From the NCBI GenBank assembly GCA_965222515.1, contig CBDCUE010000012.1, positions 1-64,000 on the forward strand: DNA of 64,000 bases, in the 5' to 3' direction. A model generated the notes under the pieces. That model was not told the DNA's origin. It saw only the letters and a program-made list of their open reading frames with translations, and did no database searches. The position numbers and the translations under genes were made by a program. This stretch comes from CBDCUE01 sp965222515 (GTDB taxonomy: Bacteria; Pseudomonadota; Alphaproteobacteria; Rickettsiales; JABIRX01). Positions 53,663-63,430 of the stretch are shown here, piece by piece; positions within the stretch are counted from its first letter, which is position 1, and each line of letters starts with the position of its first letter.

Positions 53663-55429
53663 ATGAGTAATATAAAACAGCAAGTAAAAGGAAGGCCTAT
53701 GATTTCGTGGGTTGGTAAGAAGCCTTTAGGAACAATAGAGAATTATCCAGCAGGATTGGTTGAAAAAGTAGGTAATAGCAGTAAAGAAGAAATTTTAAAG
53801 CCTAATTATGCTGTTTTAAAGGATAATTGGCATAATTTATTATTTCATGGCGATAATAAAGAAATATTATCTACTTTGCTTACAAGTGGGTTTAGAGGTA
53901 AAGTAGATTTAATTTATATAGATCCTCCTTTTGATTCAAAGGCAGACTATGTTAAAAAAGTGGAACTCCGAGGAGAAAAAGAAAAATTAACAGCAGAAGA
54001 GCAATCATTTTTTGAACAAGTGCAATATACAGATTTATGGAAAAATGATGAATATTTACAATTTATGTATGAAAGATTAATTCTTTTAAGAGAGTTATTG
54101 AGTGAAAAAGGTAGTATTTATCTACATTGTGATTGGCATAAATCACATTATTTAAGATTTTTACTTGATGAAGTTTTTGGAGAAGGTAATTTTGTTAATG
54201 AAATTATATGGAATTATAAAGGAACAACAAACACTACCTCCTCCTTTGCAAGAAAACACGATACATTATTTTGTTACAGTAGAACAAAAGATTATATTTT
54301 TAATTTTGATAATATTAGAATTCCATTTGAAAGTGATGACGGGTTTAAAAAAGATAATAATGGAAAGTATTATAAATATTGGAGTAAAAAAGTAGGTGAT
54401 TACTACCCTAAACAAGAATTTAAAAATGGTAAATGGAATTTATTAGGAAAACCATGTTTAGATGTTTTTAATGATATTCCTTCTATGGCAACTTCTCATG
54501 GCTATGAAATGGAAAACTATCCCACTCAAAAACCTGAAGCATTATTAGAGAGAATAATAAAAGCATCATCAAATGAAAATTCAATAGTGTTAGATTGTTT
54601 TGCAGGGAGTGGAACAACTATGGCGGTTGCTGAAAAATTAAATAGACGGTGGATAGGTGCTGATTGTAATAAAGGTTCAATTCAAACTATTATCAAAAGA
54701 CTTACTAAAATAAAACAAGAAAAAGATTTAATAACAAAAAATGATAATGATATTTTGCATTTTCGAGTAAATAATTATGATTTTCAGGAGAAATATTCTT
54801 TAAGAGAGATTATATTTGATAAATATTCTATAGACAAAATTAAAGATAGTCTTTTTGATGGTGTAATTGGGGAGGAATTAGTAAAAATTGTAGATTTTAA
54901 TAAACCTTTAACAAAGTTAGATATTGAAGAGCTGAAAAATGAGTTAAAAACTACCAAAACTGAAGAAGTTAGAAATATAATTATTATTTGTAGTGGTCAA
55001 GAATTAGCACTTGCTAGTGAATTAGAAAAATATAATAAAAAAACTCCTATTAATAAAATTAAAATTAGAGATATACAAAAAGACGGTTTAATAATGTTTG
55101 AGCCAGCAATTTGTGAGGTAAATATAAAAAGAAATAATAATAAAATATCTATTAAAATAGAAAATTATCTATCACCTACAATTTTAAAAAGATTAAATAT
55201 GGATAAAAACTTATTTAGCGAGCAAATAACAGATTTTAGAAGTCAAATAGATATGGTGTTATTTGATTTTGACTATAATGGTAAGGTTTTTAATATTTGT
55301 GATTCTGATATTCCTAAAAAGAAAAAAGATTTAATAAAAGGAGAATATGAATTTACAGATAGTAGTAAAATTGCACTTAAAATTATAGATATGCTAGGAG
55401 AAGAATCATTAATTATTGAAGAGGTGTAA
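53663..55429 (+). CDS. mod: Type III restriction-modification methyltransferase (Mod)
   Basis: A 588-residue beta-class N6-adenine methyltransferase. It has the catalytic motif IV IYIDPPF at residues 84-90 and the SAM motif DCFAGSGTTMAVAE at 311-324, with the target-recognition region between them (about 180-290) including NYPTQKPEALLERII. The C-terminal third carries strand-rich sequence (IDMVLFDFDYNGKVFNI) of the kind seen in methyltransferases paired with DEAD-box restriction helicases. It opens a three-gene operon: the next gene starts 4 bases later. It protects host DNA and gives specificity to the Res helicase-nuclease. Confidence 0.92.
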   Translation: MSNIKQQVKGRPMISWVGKKPLGTIENYPAGLVEKVGNSSKEEILKPNYAVLKDNWHNLLFHGDNKEILSTLLTSGFRGKVDLIYIDPPFDSKADYVKKVELRGEKEKLTAEEQSFFEQVQYTDLWKNDEYLQFMYERLILLRELLSEKGSIYLHCDWHKSHYLRFLLDEVFGEGNFVNEIIWNYKGTTNTTSSFARKHDTLFCYSRTKDYIFNFDNIRIPFESDDGFKKDNNGKYYKYWSKKVGDYYPKQEFKNGKWNLLGKPCLDVFNDIPSMATSHGYEMENYPTQKPEALLERIIKASSNENSIVLDCFAGSGTTMAVAEKLNRRWIGADCNKGSIQTIIKRLTKIKQEKDLITKNDNDILHFRVNNYDFQEKYSLREIIFDKYSIDKIKDSLFDGVIGEELVKIVDFNKPLTKLDIEELKNELKTTKTEEVRNIIIICSGQELALASELEKYNKKTPINKIKIRDIQKDGLIMFEPAICEVNIKRNNNKISIKIENYLSPTILKRLNMDKNLFSEQITDFRSQIDMVLFDFDYNGKVFNICDSDIPKKKKDLIKGEYEFTDSSKIALKIIDMLGEESLIIEEV

Positions 55430-55432
55430 ATT

Positions 55433-56104
55433 ATGAATCAGGAAAGTAAGCAATTTTTTATTAAAATAGGAAAAAGAGAATACATAGAGGAGCTATATAA
55501 TAAAGGTAAAGTGTTTATAAATACAGTTGATTTTTTTAGAAAACATAAAAATCCAGAAATTGGATATAATAAAGAGGGAGTTGATGAAGTAGTTCCACTC
55601 AATACCCCTGTTTATATAAATGGAATAGATATACCTGATAATCGGCCAGATAATATAACTATAACTTATGATAAAGCACTAGAATATACAGAAACACATA
55701 TTTATTCTATGACTTATAAAGAGATGATAATGGAGGCAAGTCAAGAAAAGTTACCCTTTAATGTAAATTTCTTAGAAGGAAATTATAAGGAGTTTGGAGA
55801 TACTATTTTGTTTATTATCTCTCCTAATTTATTTATAGAAAAATTAGAGAATGCATTAAAAAAGAAAAAAAGAAAATTTGAGAAAGGTTTAATTAAGTAT
55901 AAAGAAGATAAGAAATGGGATGTATTTACTAAACCTATGAAATATAAATCGCAAAATGAGTATAGATATGCCATTTATGGTATTGATAATAAAAAACCAC
56001 TTGTTTTAGAGTTAGGATCGTTACAAGATATTGCCATAATAATGGATTTAGCAAAATTTAGAAATCAAATAGAATATAAACAAGATCTAATAAATATTGC
56101 ATAG
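55433..56104 (+). CDS. Unidentified protein encoded between mod and res
   Basis: A 223-residue soluble protein. It starts FFIKIGKREYIEELYNKGKV, then FINTVDFFRKHKNPEIGYNK, a middle with DNRPDNITITYDKA and HIYSMTYKEM, a lysine-rich helix (KLENALKKKKRKFEKGL) and an end with YKSQNEYRYAIYG and LELGSLQDIAIIMDL. The pattern of an N-terminal Y/F-rich strand-helix unit, then a QNEYRYAI-type strand and a closing ELGSLQDI is reminiscent of DUF2971-like proteins, but I cannot assign a family. It is 4 bases from mod and 3 from res, so it is an integral part of the operon: a third subunit, regulator or independent defence effector. Confidence 0.75.
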   Translation: MNQESKQFFIKIGKREYIEELYNKGKVFINTVDFFRKHKNPEIGYNKEGVDEVVPLNTPVYINGIDIPDNRPDNITITYDKALEYTETHIYSMTYKEMIMEASQEKLPFNVNFLEGNYKEFGDTILFIISPNLFIEKLENALKKKKRKFEKGLIKYKEDKKWDVFTKPMKYKSQNEYRYAIYGIDNKKPLVLELGSLQDIAIIMDLAKFRNQIEYKQDLINIA

Positions 56105-56106
56105 CT

Positions 56107-58701
56107 ATGAGTTTATTTAAAAAATTACAAGAAAGAGTAAAAATATGGAGAGGTGATAATTACTATTGTGAGAATTATCCACAAATAGCAGAGATTTTAT
56201 ATTATAATAAAATAGATGAAAATAATTTCAGGTTTTTAAGAAAACCACAATTTGATGCAATAGAGGTTTATTTATATTTAAGGTTTGTTTTAAAAACTAA
56301 GCAGGCAATAGATATTTATAAAGAAATTTTTGCAGGTGATAAAGAGGCTTTATTAAGAGCATTATCTATCACTCATATAGGTAGGAATTCTTTAAAATAT
56401 ATAAAGATAGATGATGTTTTAGAAGATATAAAAACAGATGCAGAACTTGTTAAAAAATATAAATATCAAACATTATACGAGGCCTTAAATTTAGATTATG
56501 CTAGTTATATTTTAGCCTTAGCAATGGGAGCTGGAAAAACTATTTTAATTGCTTCTATCATTGCTATTGAATTTGCTATATCATTAGATAAAGAGGAGAG
56601 TAATGATCTTAAATTAATGAAAAATGCTCTTATTTTTGCACCTGGAAAAACAATTATAAAATCTCTTAGAGAAATATCAGATATAAAATTTGAAAATATA
56701 TTGCCTGCTAGATTATTTAAAAAATTTTCTAGCAATGTTAAAATTAATTATACAACAGATACAGATAAAAGATGTGACGGAGTAATGGAAGGGAGTTTTT
56801 ATAATATATTAGTTACTAATACAGAGAAAATTATTTTAAGGAAGCATAGCAAAAAAAATGATTGGTTTAAACAAAAAGAAGAGGCAGAAAAATTAACTGA
56901 AAATTTAAGATTGCAGAAAATTGTAAGTCTGCCTAATTTAGCAATATTTTCTGATGAAGCTCATAATACTTATGGAAATGCTCTTGGAGATAATTTAAAA
57001 AGAGTTAGGGAGACTATAAACCATATTCATAGAAAAAAAAACATTATCTGTGTAATAAATACAACAGGAACTCCATATTTTAAAAAAGCTCCTTTAAAAG
57101 AGGTCGTTTTTTGGTATTCTTTAGATCAAGGAATCAAAGACAATATCTTAAAATCCTTACAAAATAACATTGTATCTTATAGTTCTAATGAATTTAAAGA
57201 AGAACAGATAATATTTGATGTAATAAAAGATTTTTTTGATAATTATAAAGATGTAACTGTTGATAAAGGAAAAATTGCAAAAATTGCATTTTATTTTAAA
57301 AATGAAGAGCATTTACAAAGCTGTAAATTATATATAGAAAAAGCTCTAATCAAATTATCACTAGATATAACACAGATTTTAGTTAATACTCAAAAATCCT
57401 CAAAAAAAGATGAAGAAGAATTTGATAAGTTAAATCATAAGGATAGCAGAAAAAGGATTATATTGTTAATTAATAAAGGAAAAGAGGGCTGGAATTGCCC
57501 TAGTTTATTTGCTACTGCCTTAATTAGAGAGGCGAGCTCATCTAATAATTTTATTTTGCAGGCAAGTACAAGATGTTTAAGACAAGTAATAGGTAATAAT
57601 AAAAAAGCTAAAATCTATTTATCTACTAAAAATACAACTATTTTAAATAAAGAATTAAAAGAAAATTTCAATATGGATATCTCTGATTTACAAAGATCAG
57701 ATAATGAGAAAATAAAAGAGGAAACTGTGTTTATTAGAAAACCTAATCCTCCTAAACTAGAAATCACTAAGATTATAAAGAAAATCATCAGAAGTGATGA
57801 GGTTAATAATAAAAAATTATTATTAAAAATTCCTAATAGTGATTTAAAAAAGAACAATCTATCAAAAACTAATTATAGTATAAGCGAGAAAGGCTTACAA
57901 GAAGCATCTTTTAGTGAAAACATAGATATTCAGGACGAAGATATTATCAGTATTTATAATGCCTCTTGTTTAATTGCAGAAAGATATCACCTTAGTTATA
58001 AAAATATATTACATGCCTTGCATAATATATATCCATATAAAATATTATATAAAACACATTTAGATGATTTGTTCTTTCAAATAGAAAACCAAAGCAATAA
58101 TTACAAAGTTATTGAAGAAAAGATCAAGGAAGTATTAGCTATAATAAAATTGAAGGATGATGAAGGTAATTATAACTTTGAAAAAGATAAAAAAGGAGTA
58201 TTCTATCATAAAATAAGGTTTAAAGAGGATGGTTTAAAAGAAAAATTATTATATAAATATGAAGCTAATAAAAAAGATACAGATATAGGTTTTCATTTAA
58301 GTATTTATGATTTTGATTCAACCCCTGAAAAAAGTTTTTTTGAAAAAATATTTAATATACTTAATATTAATAAAGGAGAGGTGCGGGATATATATTTCAC
58401 AGGCTCAATAAATGACTCTAAAAAAACAGATATATATTTTGAATATAAAGATATTGATGGAAGATATAAAAATTATTATCCAGATTTTGTTATTACTAAA
58501 AATAATGGAGAGTTTTTGATAGTAGAAATAAAGGCAAGGAATAAAGAAACAGATGATAATGTTATTGCCAAAAGAAAAGCAGTTGAATATCTAGAAAATA
58601 TAGATGAAAATAGCTTTAAATATGTTGTTATATATGCGGATAAAGACATCATTTCTAATGAAAGCCTTTCCCAAGTAAAAGATTTTTGTAATATATCTTG
58701 A
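56107..58701 (+). CDS. res: Type III restriction enzyme helicase-nuclease (Res)
   Basis: An 864-residue SF2 translocase-nuclease that cuts unmethylated DNA. The helicase core shows Walker A LAMGAGKTILIA (139-145), DEAH-type IFSDEAHNTYGN, motif III NTTGTPYF, RIILLINKGKEGWNCPSLFATALIRE (motif V) and QASTRCLRQ (motif VI). The C-terminal PD-(D/E)xK nuclease has YYPDFVITKN and FLIVEIKARN. All needed motifs are present, so cleavage activity looks intact. It follows the unidentified gene by 3 bases, and the integrase fragment follows it. Confidence 0.92.
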   Translation: MSLFKKLQERVKIWRGDNYYCENYPQIAEILYYNKIDENNFRFLRKPQFDAIEVYLYLRFVLKTKQAIDIYKEIFAGDKEALLRALSITHIGRNSLKYIKIDDVLEDIKTDAELVKKYKYQTLYEALNLDYASYILALAMGAGKTILIASIIAIEFAISLDKEESNDLKLMKNALIFAPGKTIIKSLREISDIKFENILPARLFKKFSSNVKINYTTDTDKRCDGVMEGSFYNILVTNTEKIILRKHSKKNDWFKQKEEAEKLTENLRLQKIVSLPNLAIFSDEAHNTYGNALGDNLKRVRETINHIHRKKNIICVINTTGTPYFKKAPLKEVVFWYSLDQGIKDNILKSLQNNIVSYSSNEFKEEQIIFDVIKDFFDNYKDVTVDKGKIAKIAFYFKNEEHLQSCKLYIEKALIKLSLDITQILVNTQKSSKKDEEEFDKLNHKDSRKRIILLINKGKEGWNCPSLFATALIREASSSNNFILQASTRCLRQVIGNNKKAKIYLSTKNTTILNKELKENFNMDISDLQRSDNEKIKEETVFIRKPNPPKLEITKIIKKIIRSDEVNNKKLLLKIPNSDLKKNNLSKTNYSISEKGLQEASFSENIDIQDEDIISIYNASCLIAERYHLSYKNILHALHNIYPYKILYKTHLDDLFFQIENQSNNYKVIEEKIKEVLAIIKLKDDEGNYNFEKDKKGVFYHKIRFKEDGLKEKLLYKYEANKKDTDIGFHLSIYDFDSTPEKSFFEKIFNILNINKGEVRDIYFTGSINDSKKTDIYFEYKDIDGRYKNYYPDFVITKNNGEFLIVEIKARNKETDDNVIAKRKAVEYLENIDENSFKYVVIYADKDIISNESLSQVKDFCNIS

Positions 58702-58710
58702 AAGCAAGTA

Positions 58711-58935
58711 ATGAGCAGAATAATAAGTTTTTCAACTTCCTCCTCTTCAACAACTTTTAAGGGGGTAAGTAAAAAAAGTATATTTCAGGCAGAAAAAAAG
58801 AGTTTTTTTTATGCAGAAAATGAAAGAATTAAGCACAAATATATTGAAATATTAAAATACAGATATGGAAAATCATCTAATACTATAAAAAAAGAAATTT
58901 ATGCACTAGCAGAATTTGAAGAATTTAATAAATAG
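58711..58935 (+). pseudogene. N-terminal fragment of a tyrosine integrase, cut by an IS
   Basis: 74 residues. The second half (ENERIKHKYIEILKYRYGKS then TIKKEIYALAEFEEF) matches the core-binding SAM-like domain at the start of phage-type tyrosine recombinases. The frame ends at a TAG at 58933-58935, whose AG is the first two bases of the IS. The catalytic domain is gone; the sequence after the IS does not resume it convincingly. This was probably the island's integrase. Confidence 0.7.
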
Positions 58936-60418
58936 TCGCACCTAAATAATTACATTTTTAGTTAAATTAACAATTATTAAATAATAAAAAGTGTGTTTTT
59001 TCTTAAAAAAATACTTTTTATTACAAAAATTACCATTTGGATTTTGGCAAAAAGATAACTATCTATGCAGTTTAACAGCTTTCTTAAGTTAAATCCCATA
59101 GCAGTTGCTATTGCATTCATATTATCTCCCATTTTTCCTTTAAGATAACATCTTGCCCCCCTTGAGCCATCATTTTTAATATAACCTATCACTGACTCTA
59201 TCGCATTTCTTCGTTTTTGATATTTCTTTTGCAAAATAGATAATGTTTTCTTTCTTGTTCTTGCCACAATAACATTTTTATCTTTTATTCCATGACCTTT
59301 ATAGCCTTGATCAACATAAACCTCCCTAAAACTCTTGCCACTCAACCTTTCTGCTTGTTCCAAATTAGATTTTAATGCATGTCCATCATACGGATTGTTA
59401 TCAAATGATTTTGCTCCTAAAACAAAATTTGACCTAGAACTTACTACAAAACCTACTTTACAACCAAACTCATATTTCTTGTGAGCTTTTCCCTTACTTA
59501 TGCAACTCACATCTTCATGCCATGAATAAATCTTATTCTTATCCGTTCTTTGCTGATTGTAAATTAACTTTGCTCTTAGCAATGCTTGAAATAATTTACT
59601 ATTGTTTTTCAAATCTCCTTTCTTATTATCAATATCCCTTATTACTCTACCCAAATAATTCTTTACTTTCTTCTGTTCTGCTTTTCTACCCTTTCTTGAC
59701 ATACTGTATCTCGCTGACATAAAAAGACTCTTTTTACCAACTATTCTATAATTCTGCCTCAATTTATACCCTCTGCTTCTGCCAACTTTACCAAACTCTC
59801 CCTTGCTTTATGGTACAGCTTAGTATCTGTAGGATAAGTTATTGCTTTTTTTGAACTGTGTTATCTACTGTTACTCTTTTAAAATCAGCTGATTTTAAAA
59901 CTTTTGTATTTTTTGCTATTTCTATTGTTTCTGACAATAAATATTCCATTCCTTCTTCTCCTATTCTTTTTCTAAAATACACCAAATTCTCTGGAACTGT
60001 TGGTAACTTATGCTCAAAATATCTACTTCCACAAAAATATTGATAATATGGATTCTCTACCCAAAGCTCACATATCTTTTCATCTGATTGCTTTTCTATT
60101 TCTTTTAACATCAATAATCCACACATTAACCTTATGGGAAGCCCACCTCTACCTAAATTACTATATTTTAATGAAAATTTCTCTTCCATGCTTCTCCAAT
60201 CTACTAATTTTGATAATATTACTAGTTTATGCTTCATATTTATGATATTTACTAATTCATTTCTGAACATATCCATATCATTTCCTGTTTGGTGAGTTTT
60301 GTGTAACATTTTTGCAAGGTTTTAAGAGTTATTGGTAATAAGCTTGTGTTTTTACTATGCAAATTATACAAAAAAAACCTTATACTGCAAGGCTTTTTAT
60401 AGTTTTTTAGGGACGACT
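58934..60418. mobile_element. IS5-family insertion sequence (about 1485 bp) with AAT target duplication
   Basis: The left end agtcgcacctaaataa and the right end, read inverted, agtcgtccctaaaaaa form the terminal inverted repeats. A direct AAT occurs at 58931-58933 and 60419-60421, a 3-bp target duplication. It contains a disrupted DDE transposase on the minus strand, and truncates the integrase. Confidence 0.85.
58977..60309 (-). CDS. IS5-family transposase with two frame breaks
   Basis: Part 1 (60309-59839) runs from DMFRNELVNIINMKHKL to the first catalytic Asp in KRVTVDNTVQKKQ. A classical slippery heptamer A-AAA-AAG (complement of 59845-59851) allows -1 reading into VQKKAITYPTDTKLYHKARE. 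That frame ends at GIN and TGA because one A is missing in ATAAATTG (near 59765). Part 3, from TTG 59762, continues LRQNYRIVGKKSLFMSARYS, with the second Asp in EVYVDQGYKGHG and the Glu in RRNAIESVIGYIK. The first break looks programmed, the second like a mutation, so this copy is probably inactive. Confidence 0.8.
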
Positions 60419-60587
60419 AATTATTTGTAAGCGGTATTTTATTAGAAATCGTTTTGCAAACAAGATGAATTACAAAAAAATTCAAGATCAATTGCTTTTT
60501 CCTTCCAGGCTGTGTCATAATAGCAAAAATAACATTTCAAATACACAAATTTACTAATGCTACACAGCTCTAAAGTGAAGGGGAAGC

Positions 60588-61286
60588 TTATTTTTCTATA
60601 ATTTTAATTCCAATTTGAGTATGAGCATAACATAAATATTCAAATTTTATTTTTCTTTTCTCCACAAATTCTTGCCAAGCTTTATATTCGTGATTTTGCC
60701 AATTAGGGTAATTAAAAAATTCATCAAAAATTATTACAGTTCCTGCTACAATTCTATCTCCCAAAATATCAAAAATGTTTTTTGTTGAACTATATAAATC
60801 ACAGTCAATATGTAAAAATGCTATGTCTTCTTTATGATTTTTGCTAAATTCTGGCAGAACATCTTTGAACCATCCTGAAATTAATTTTATATTTTTAGCA
60901 AGGTTTTTAGGTAGATTTCCTTCATTTGATAATTGCCCTTTTAAAGTTTTTGTTCCTGACCAATTCTCAGGAAGTCCTTCAAATGAATCAAAACCATAAA
61001 GAGTTTTTTTCTTGAATTTTTCTTTTTTAGCAAGAATATCAATTGTTGTTCCAGATTTAACTCCAAATTCTAAAATCAAACCTTCTATTTCTAAGTTTTG
61101 TAGAGCATAATTAAAAATTTCATTTCTATTGTGACAAACTGTTGCATTTGGTAGGTTTTCTTCTATAAAATCAATAGTTTTTTGATAAGATCTTAATTTT
61201 ACCCCAATATATGGATGCAAAAAATCAGACCTCATAGAAAATAGATTTTTTAGAATAGATTGCTCTAAATCTTTGATCATTGTCAA
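60588..61286 (-). CDS. TylF/macrocin O-methyltransferase-type SAM methyltransferase
   Basis: A 232-residue class I methyltransferase of the TylF family. It has the SAM motif LILEFGVKSGTTIDILAK, then LYGFDSFEGLPENWSGT and the diagnostic FLHIDCDLYSSTKNIFDILGD with metal-binding Asp residues, followed by TVIIFDEFFNYPNWQNHEYKAW. Members methylate sugar hydroxyls or similar groups in glycans and natural products. Here a role in envelope polysaccharide is possible, but no glycan cluster is nearby. It follows nhaA by 4 bases. Confidence 0.88.
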   Translation of the reverse strand: MTMIKDLEQSILKNLFSMRSDFLHPYIGVKLRSYQKTIDFIEENLPNATVCHNRNEIFNYALQNLEIEGLILEFGVKSGTTIDILAKKEKFKKKTLYGFDSFEGLPENWSGTKTLKGQLSNEGNLPKNLAKNIKLISGWFKDVLPEFSKNHKEDIAFLHIDCDLYSSTKNIFDILGDRIVAGTVIIFDEFFNYPNWQNHEYKAWQEFVEKRKIKFEYLCYAHTQIGIKIIEK

Positions 61287-61290
61287 ATTA

Positions 61291-62475
61291 CTATTTATTA
61301 GTTTTTTTCTTATTACAAAATATTGCTAACACAATATAACCTATAACAGCTGATAATAAAGAACCTACAATAATTCCTACTCTCACATTATTTTCAATAC
61401 CATTACCAGTGGTAAAAGCTAAGTTTCCTATAAAAATACTCATAGTAAAACCTATTCCTGTTAATACAGAAATTCCATAAATTTGTGGCCAAGTTGATCC
61501 TATTGGCATTTTTATTATTTTTGTTTTAATCAAAATATACACAGCAAAAAATACTCCTAATTGTTTTCCTATAAATAATCCAAAAATTATACCAAGAGAA
61601 ATTGGATTAGAGAAAATTGATTCTATACTAACTCCCCCTAAAGAAATTCCTGCATTACAAAAAGCAAAAATAGGCAAGATAAAAAAAGAAGCCCAAGGAT
61701 GAATTTTATGCTCTAAACTTTTTAAAGGTGATTGTTTTTTATTTTTGCCTTTCAAAGGAATTGTAAGACCTAATAAAACTCCTGCAATAGTTGCATGAAT
61801 TCCAGAATTCATAATAAAATACCACATTACAAATCCTAATATTAAATAAGGTATTATATTGTAAATTTTGTTCTTATTCAAGATTATTAATATTACAAAT
61901 ATTGATAAAGCTGTAATTAAAGATAAATAATCAATATGATTATTATATACTAAAGCAATAATGACTATCGCAATTAAATCATCGATAATTGCAAGTGCAG
62001 TCAAAAATGCTTTTAGAGATAATGGCACCCTATCTCCAAACAAAGAAAGAACTCCTAATGCAAAAGCAATATCAGTGGCAGTTGGTATTGCCCAACCTCT
62101 TATCGTTTGTGTTTCTGAAATTACTATTCCATAATTAAAATATATATAAAAAACAGCAGGCACAACTACCCCTCCTAATGCTCCTACAATAGGTAACATT
62201 CTCTGTGCTTTTGTAGATAACTGACCTTCTAAAACTTCTCTTTTTACCTCTAAAGATACCAGCAAGAAAAATATAGGCATTAAAGCATCATTAACAAAAT
62301 GCTCCATATGAAGTCCAGTACCAATAATAGGTAACTCTAAGAAATGATGGTAAAGGCCACTAAAAGAACTATTTGCAAGAAATACTGCACATATTGTAAC
62401 AATTAATAACAAAATTCCTCCAGTAGCTTGAAACTTCATAAATTTATGTAAAGCTTCTTTTATTTTGTATAACAT
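61291..62475 (-). CDS. nhaA: Na+/H+ antiporter NhaA
   Basis: A 394-residue inner-membrane antiporter with about twelve helices. It opens FQATGGILLLIVTICAVFLANS, has FFLLVSLEVKREVLEGQL, PTATDIAFALGVLSLFGDRVP with the first functional Asp region, ALAIIDDLIAIVIIALVY with the paired Asp residues that bind sodium, and TGIGFTMSIFIGNLAF near the end, where the family has its charged helix (here Lys at GKQLGVFFA). Normal length. It sustains sodium and pH homeostasis. Confidence 0.95.
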   Translation of the reverse strand: MLYKIKEALHKFMKFQATGGILLLIVTICAVFLANSSFSGLYHHFLELPIIGTGLHMEHFVNDALMPIFFLLVSLEVKREVLEGQLSTKAQRMLPIVGALGGVVVPAVFYIYFNYGIVISETQTIRGWAIPTATDIAFALGVLSLFGDRVPLSLKAFLTALAIIDDLIAIVIIALVYNNHIDYLSLITALSIFVILIILNKNKIYNIIPYLILGFVMWYFIMNSGIHATIAGVLLGLTIPLKGKNKKQSPLKSLEHKIHPWASFFILPIFAFCNAGISLGGVSIESIFSNPISLGIIFGLFIGKQLGVFFAVYILIKTKIIKMPIGSTWPQIYGISVLTGIGFTMSIFIGNLAFTTGNGIENNVRVGIIVGSLLSAVIGYIVLAIFCNKKKTNK

Positions 62476-62605
62476 ATTTTTTTAAATTAATTAATAATAA
62501 CAAACTATATCAAAACTGTTTATATAGCCTGTTCCACAAGGATAACAATCCTCGATGTTTTTTTTAAGAATTATATATATATATATTCTAAGCTCAAATA
62601 TTTTT

Positions 62606-63430
62606 TTAATTAATTATTAATTTTAGAGAAATATCAGTAGCTTGCACAGAATGAGTCAGCTCTCCAACAGAAATAAAATCTACATCTATTTTACATAATT
62701 CTTCTATTTGAGATATTTTAATATTACCAGATACTTCCACTTTGGTTTTTCCTTCAATCAAAATAATAGCCTCTTTTATTTGCCTTAAGTTCATATTATC
62801 TAACATAATAATGTCAGGCAATGATTTTAGAGCCTCCTTAATTTGATCAAAATCCTCACATTCTATTTCCTTTATAAGTAGACTTCTTTTGCATAATTCA
62901 AGAGCATCAAGCACCCCGCCACTTGCTACAATATGATTATCTTTAATTAATATTTGATCGCTTAAATTATATCTATGATTTTTTCCTCCCCCAACTCTAA
63001 CCGCATATTTGCTGGCATTTCTGTAAAGAGGCAAGGTTTTTCTAGTATCTAAAATCTGAGTATTATAATGTTTTGTTTTTTCTACAAATTTATGTGTTCT
63101 GCTTGATATACCAGATAAATATTGCAAAAAATTTAGAATTACCCTCTCAACCAACAAAATATTTTTAGCACTACCTCTTCCCTGCACAATCACTTGCCCT
63201 TTTTCAATTTTATCACCATCTTTAAAAAAAAATTCAAAAATATTAATGTTTTTTAATAAAAAAGTATATTTTACAAACTCTACTCCACATAAAATAAAAT
63301 CTTCTTTAGCTATAATTTGAAAATCAGCTTTTACTTTTCTTGAAACAGTAAGATTAGAAGTAATATCTCCATTTGGAACATCTTCTTTTAAAGCTAATTT
63401 AACTAATTTATGTATTTCTTTCTTTTTCAT
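62606..63430 (-). CDS. nadC: Quinolinate phosphoribosyltransferase
   Basis: A 274-residue enzyme forming nicotinate mononucleotide from quinolinate and PRPP. It has EDVPNGDITSNLT near the start, ERVILNFLQYLSGISSRTHKFV, the DTRKTLPLYRNASKYAVRVGGGKNHRYNLSDQILIKDNH block (active-site Arg, Lys and His residues), EIECEDFDQI, IMLDNM and KVEVSGNI. Its start overlaps the panB stop (TAATG), so the two are coupled. With nadE it completes the last steps of NAD synthesis. Confidence 0.96.
   Translation of the reverse strand: MKKKEIHKLVKLALKEDVPNGDITSNLTVSRKVKADFQIIAKEDFILCGVEFVKYTFLLKNINIFEFFFKDGDKIEKGQVIVQGRGSAKNILLVERVILNFLQYLSGISSRTHKFVEKTKHYNTQILDTRKTLPLYRNASKYAVRVGGGKNHRYNLSDQILIKDNHIVASGGVLDALELCKRSLLIKEIECEDFDQIKEALKSLPDIIMLDNMNLRQIKEAIILIEGKTKVEVSGNIKISQIEELCKIDVDFISVGELTHSVQATDISLKLIIN

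Noticed and set aside
60419..60587. Continuation of the integrase beyond the IS
   Set aside because: Joining across the target duplication gives about 17 more codons that do not resemble an integrase before a stop.
62562..62586. TA-rich microsatellite near nhaA
   Set aside because: A short ta repeat of the kind expected by chance at this base composition.
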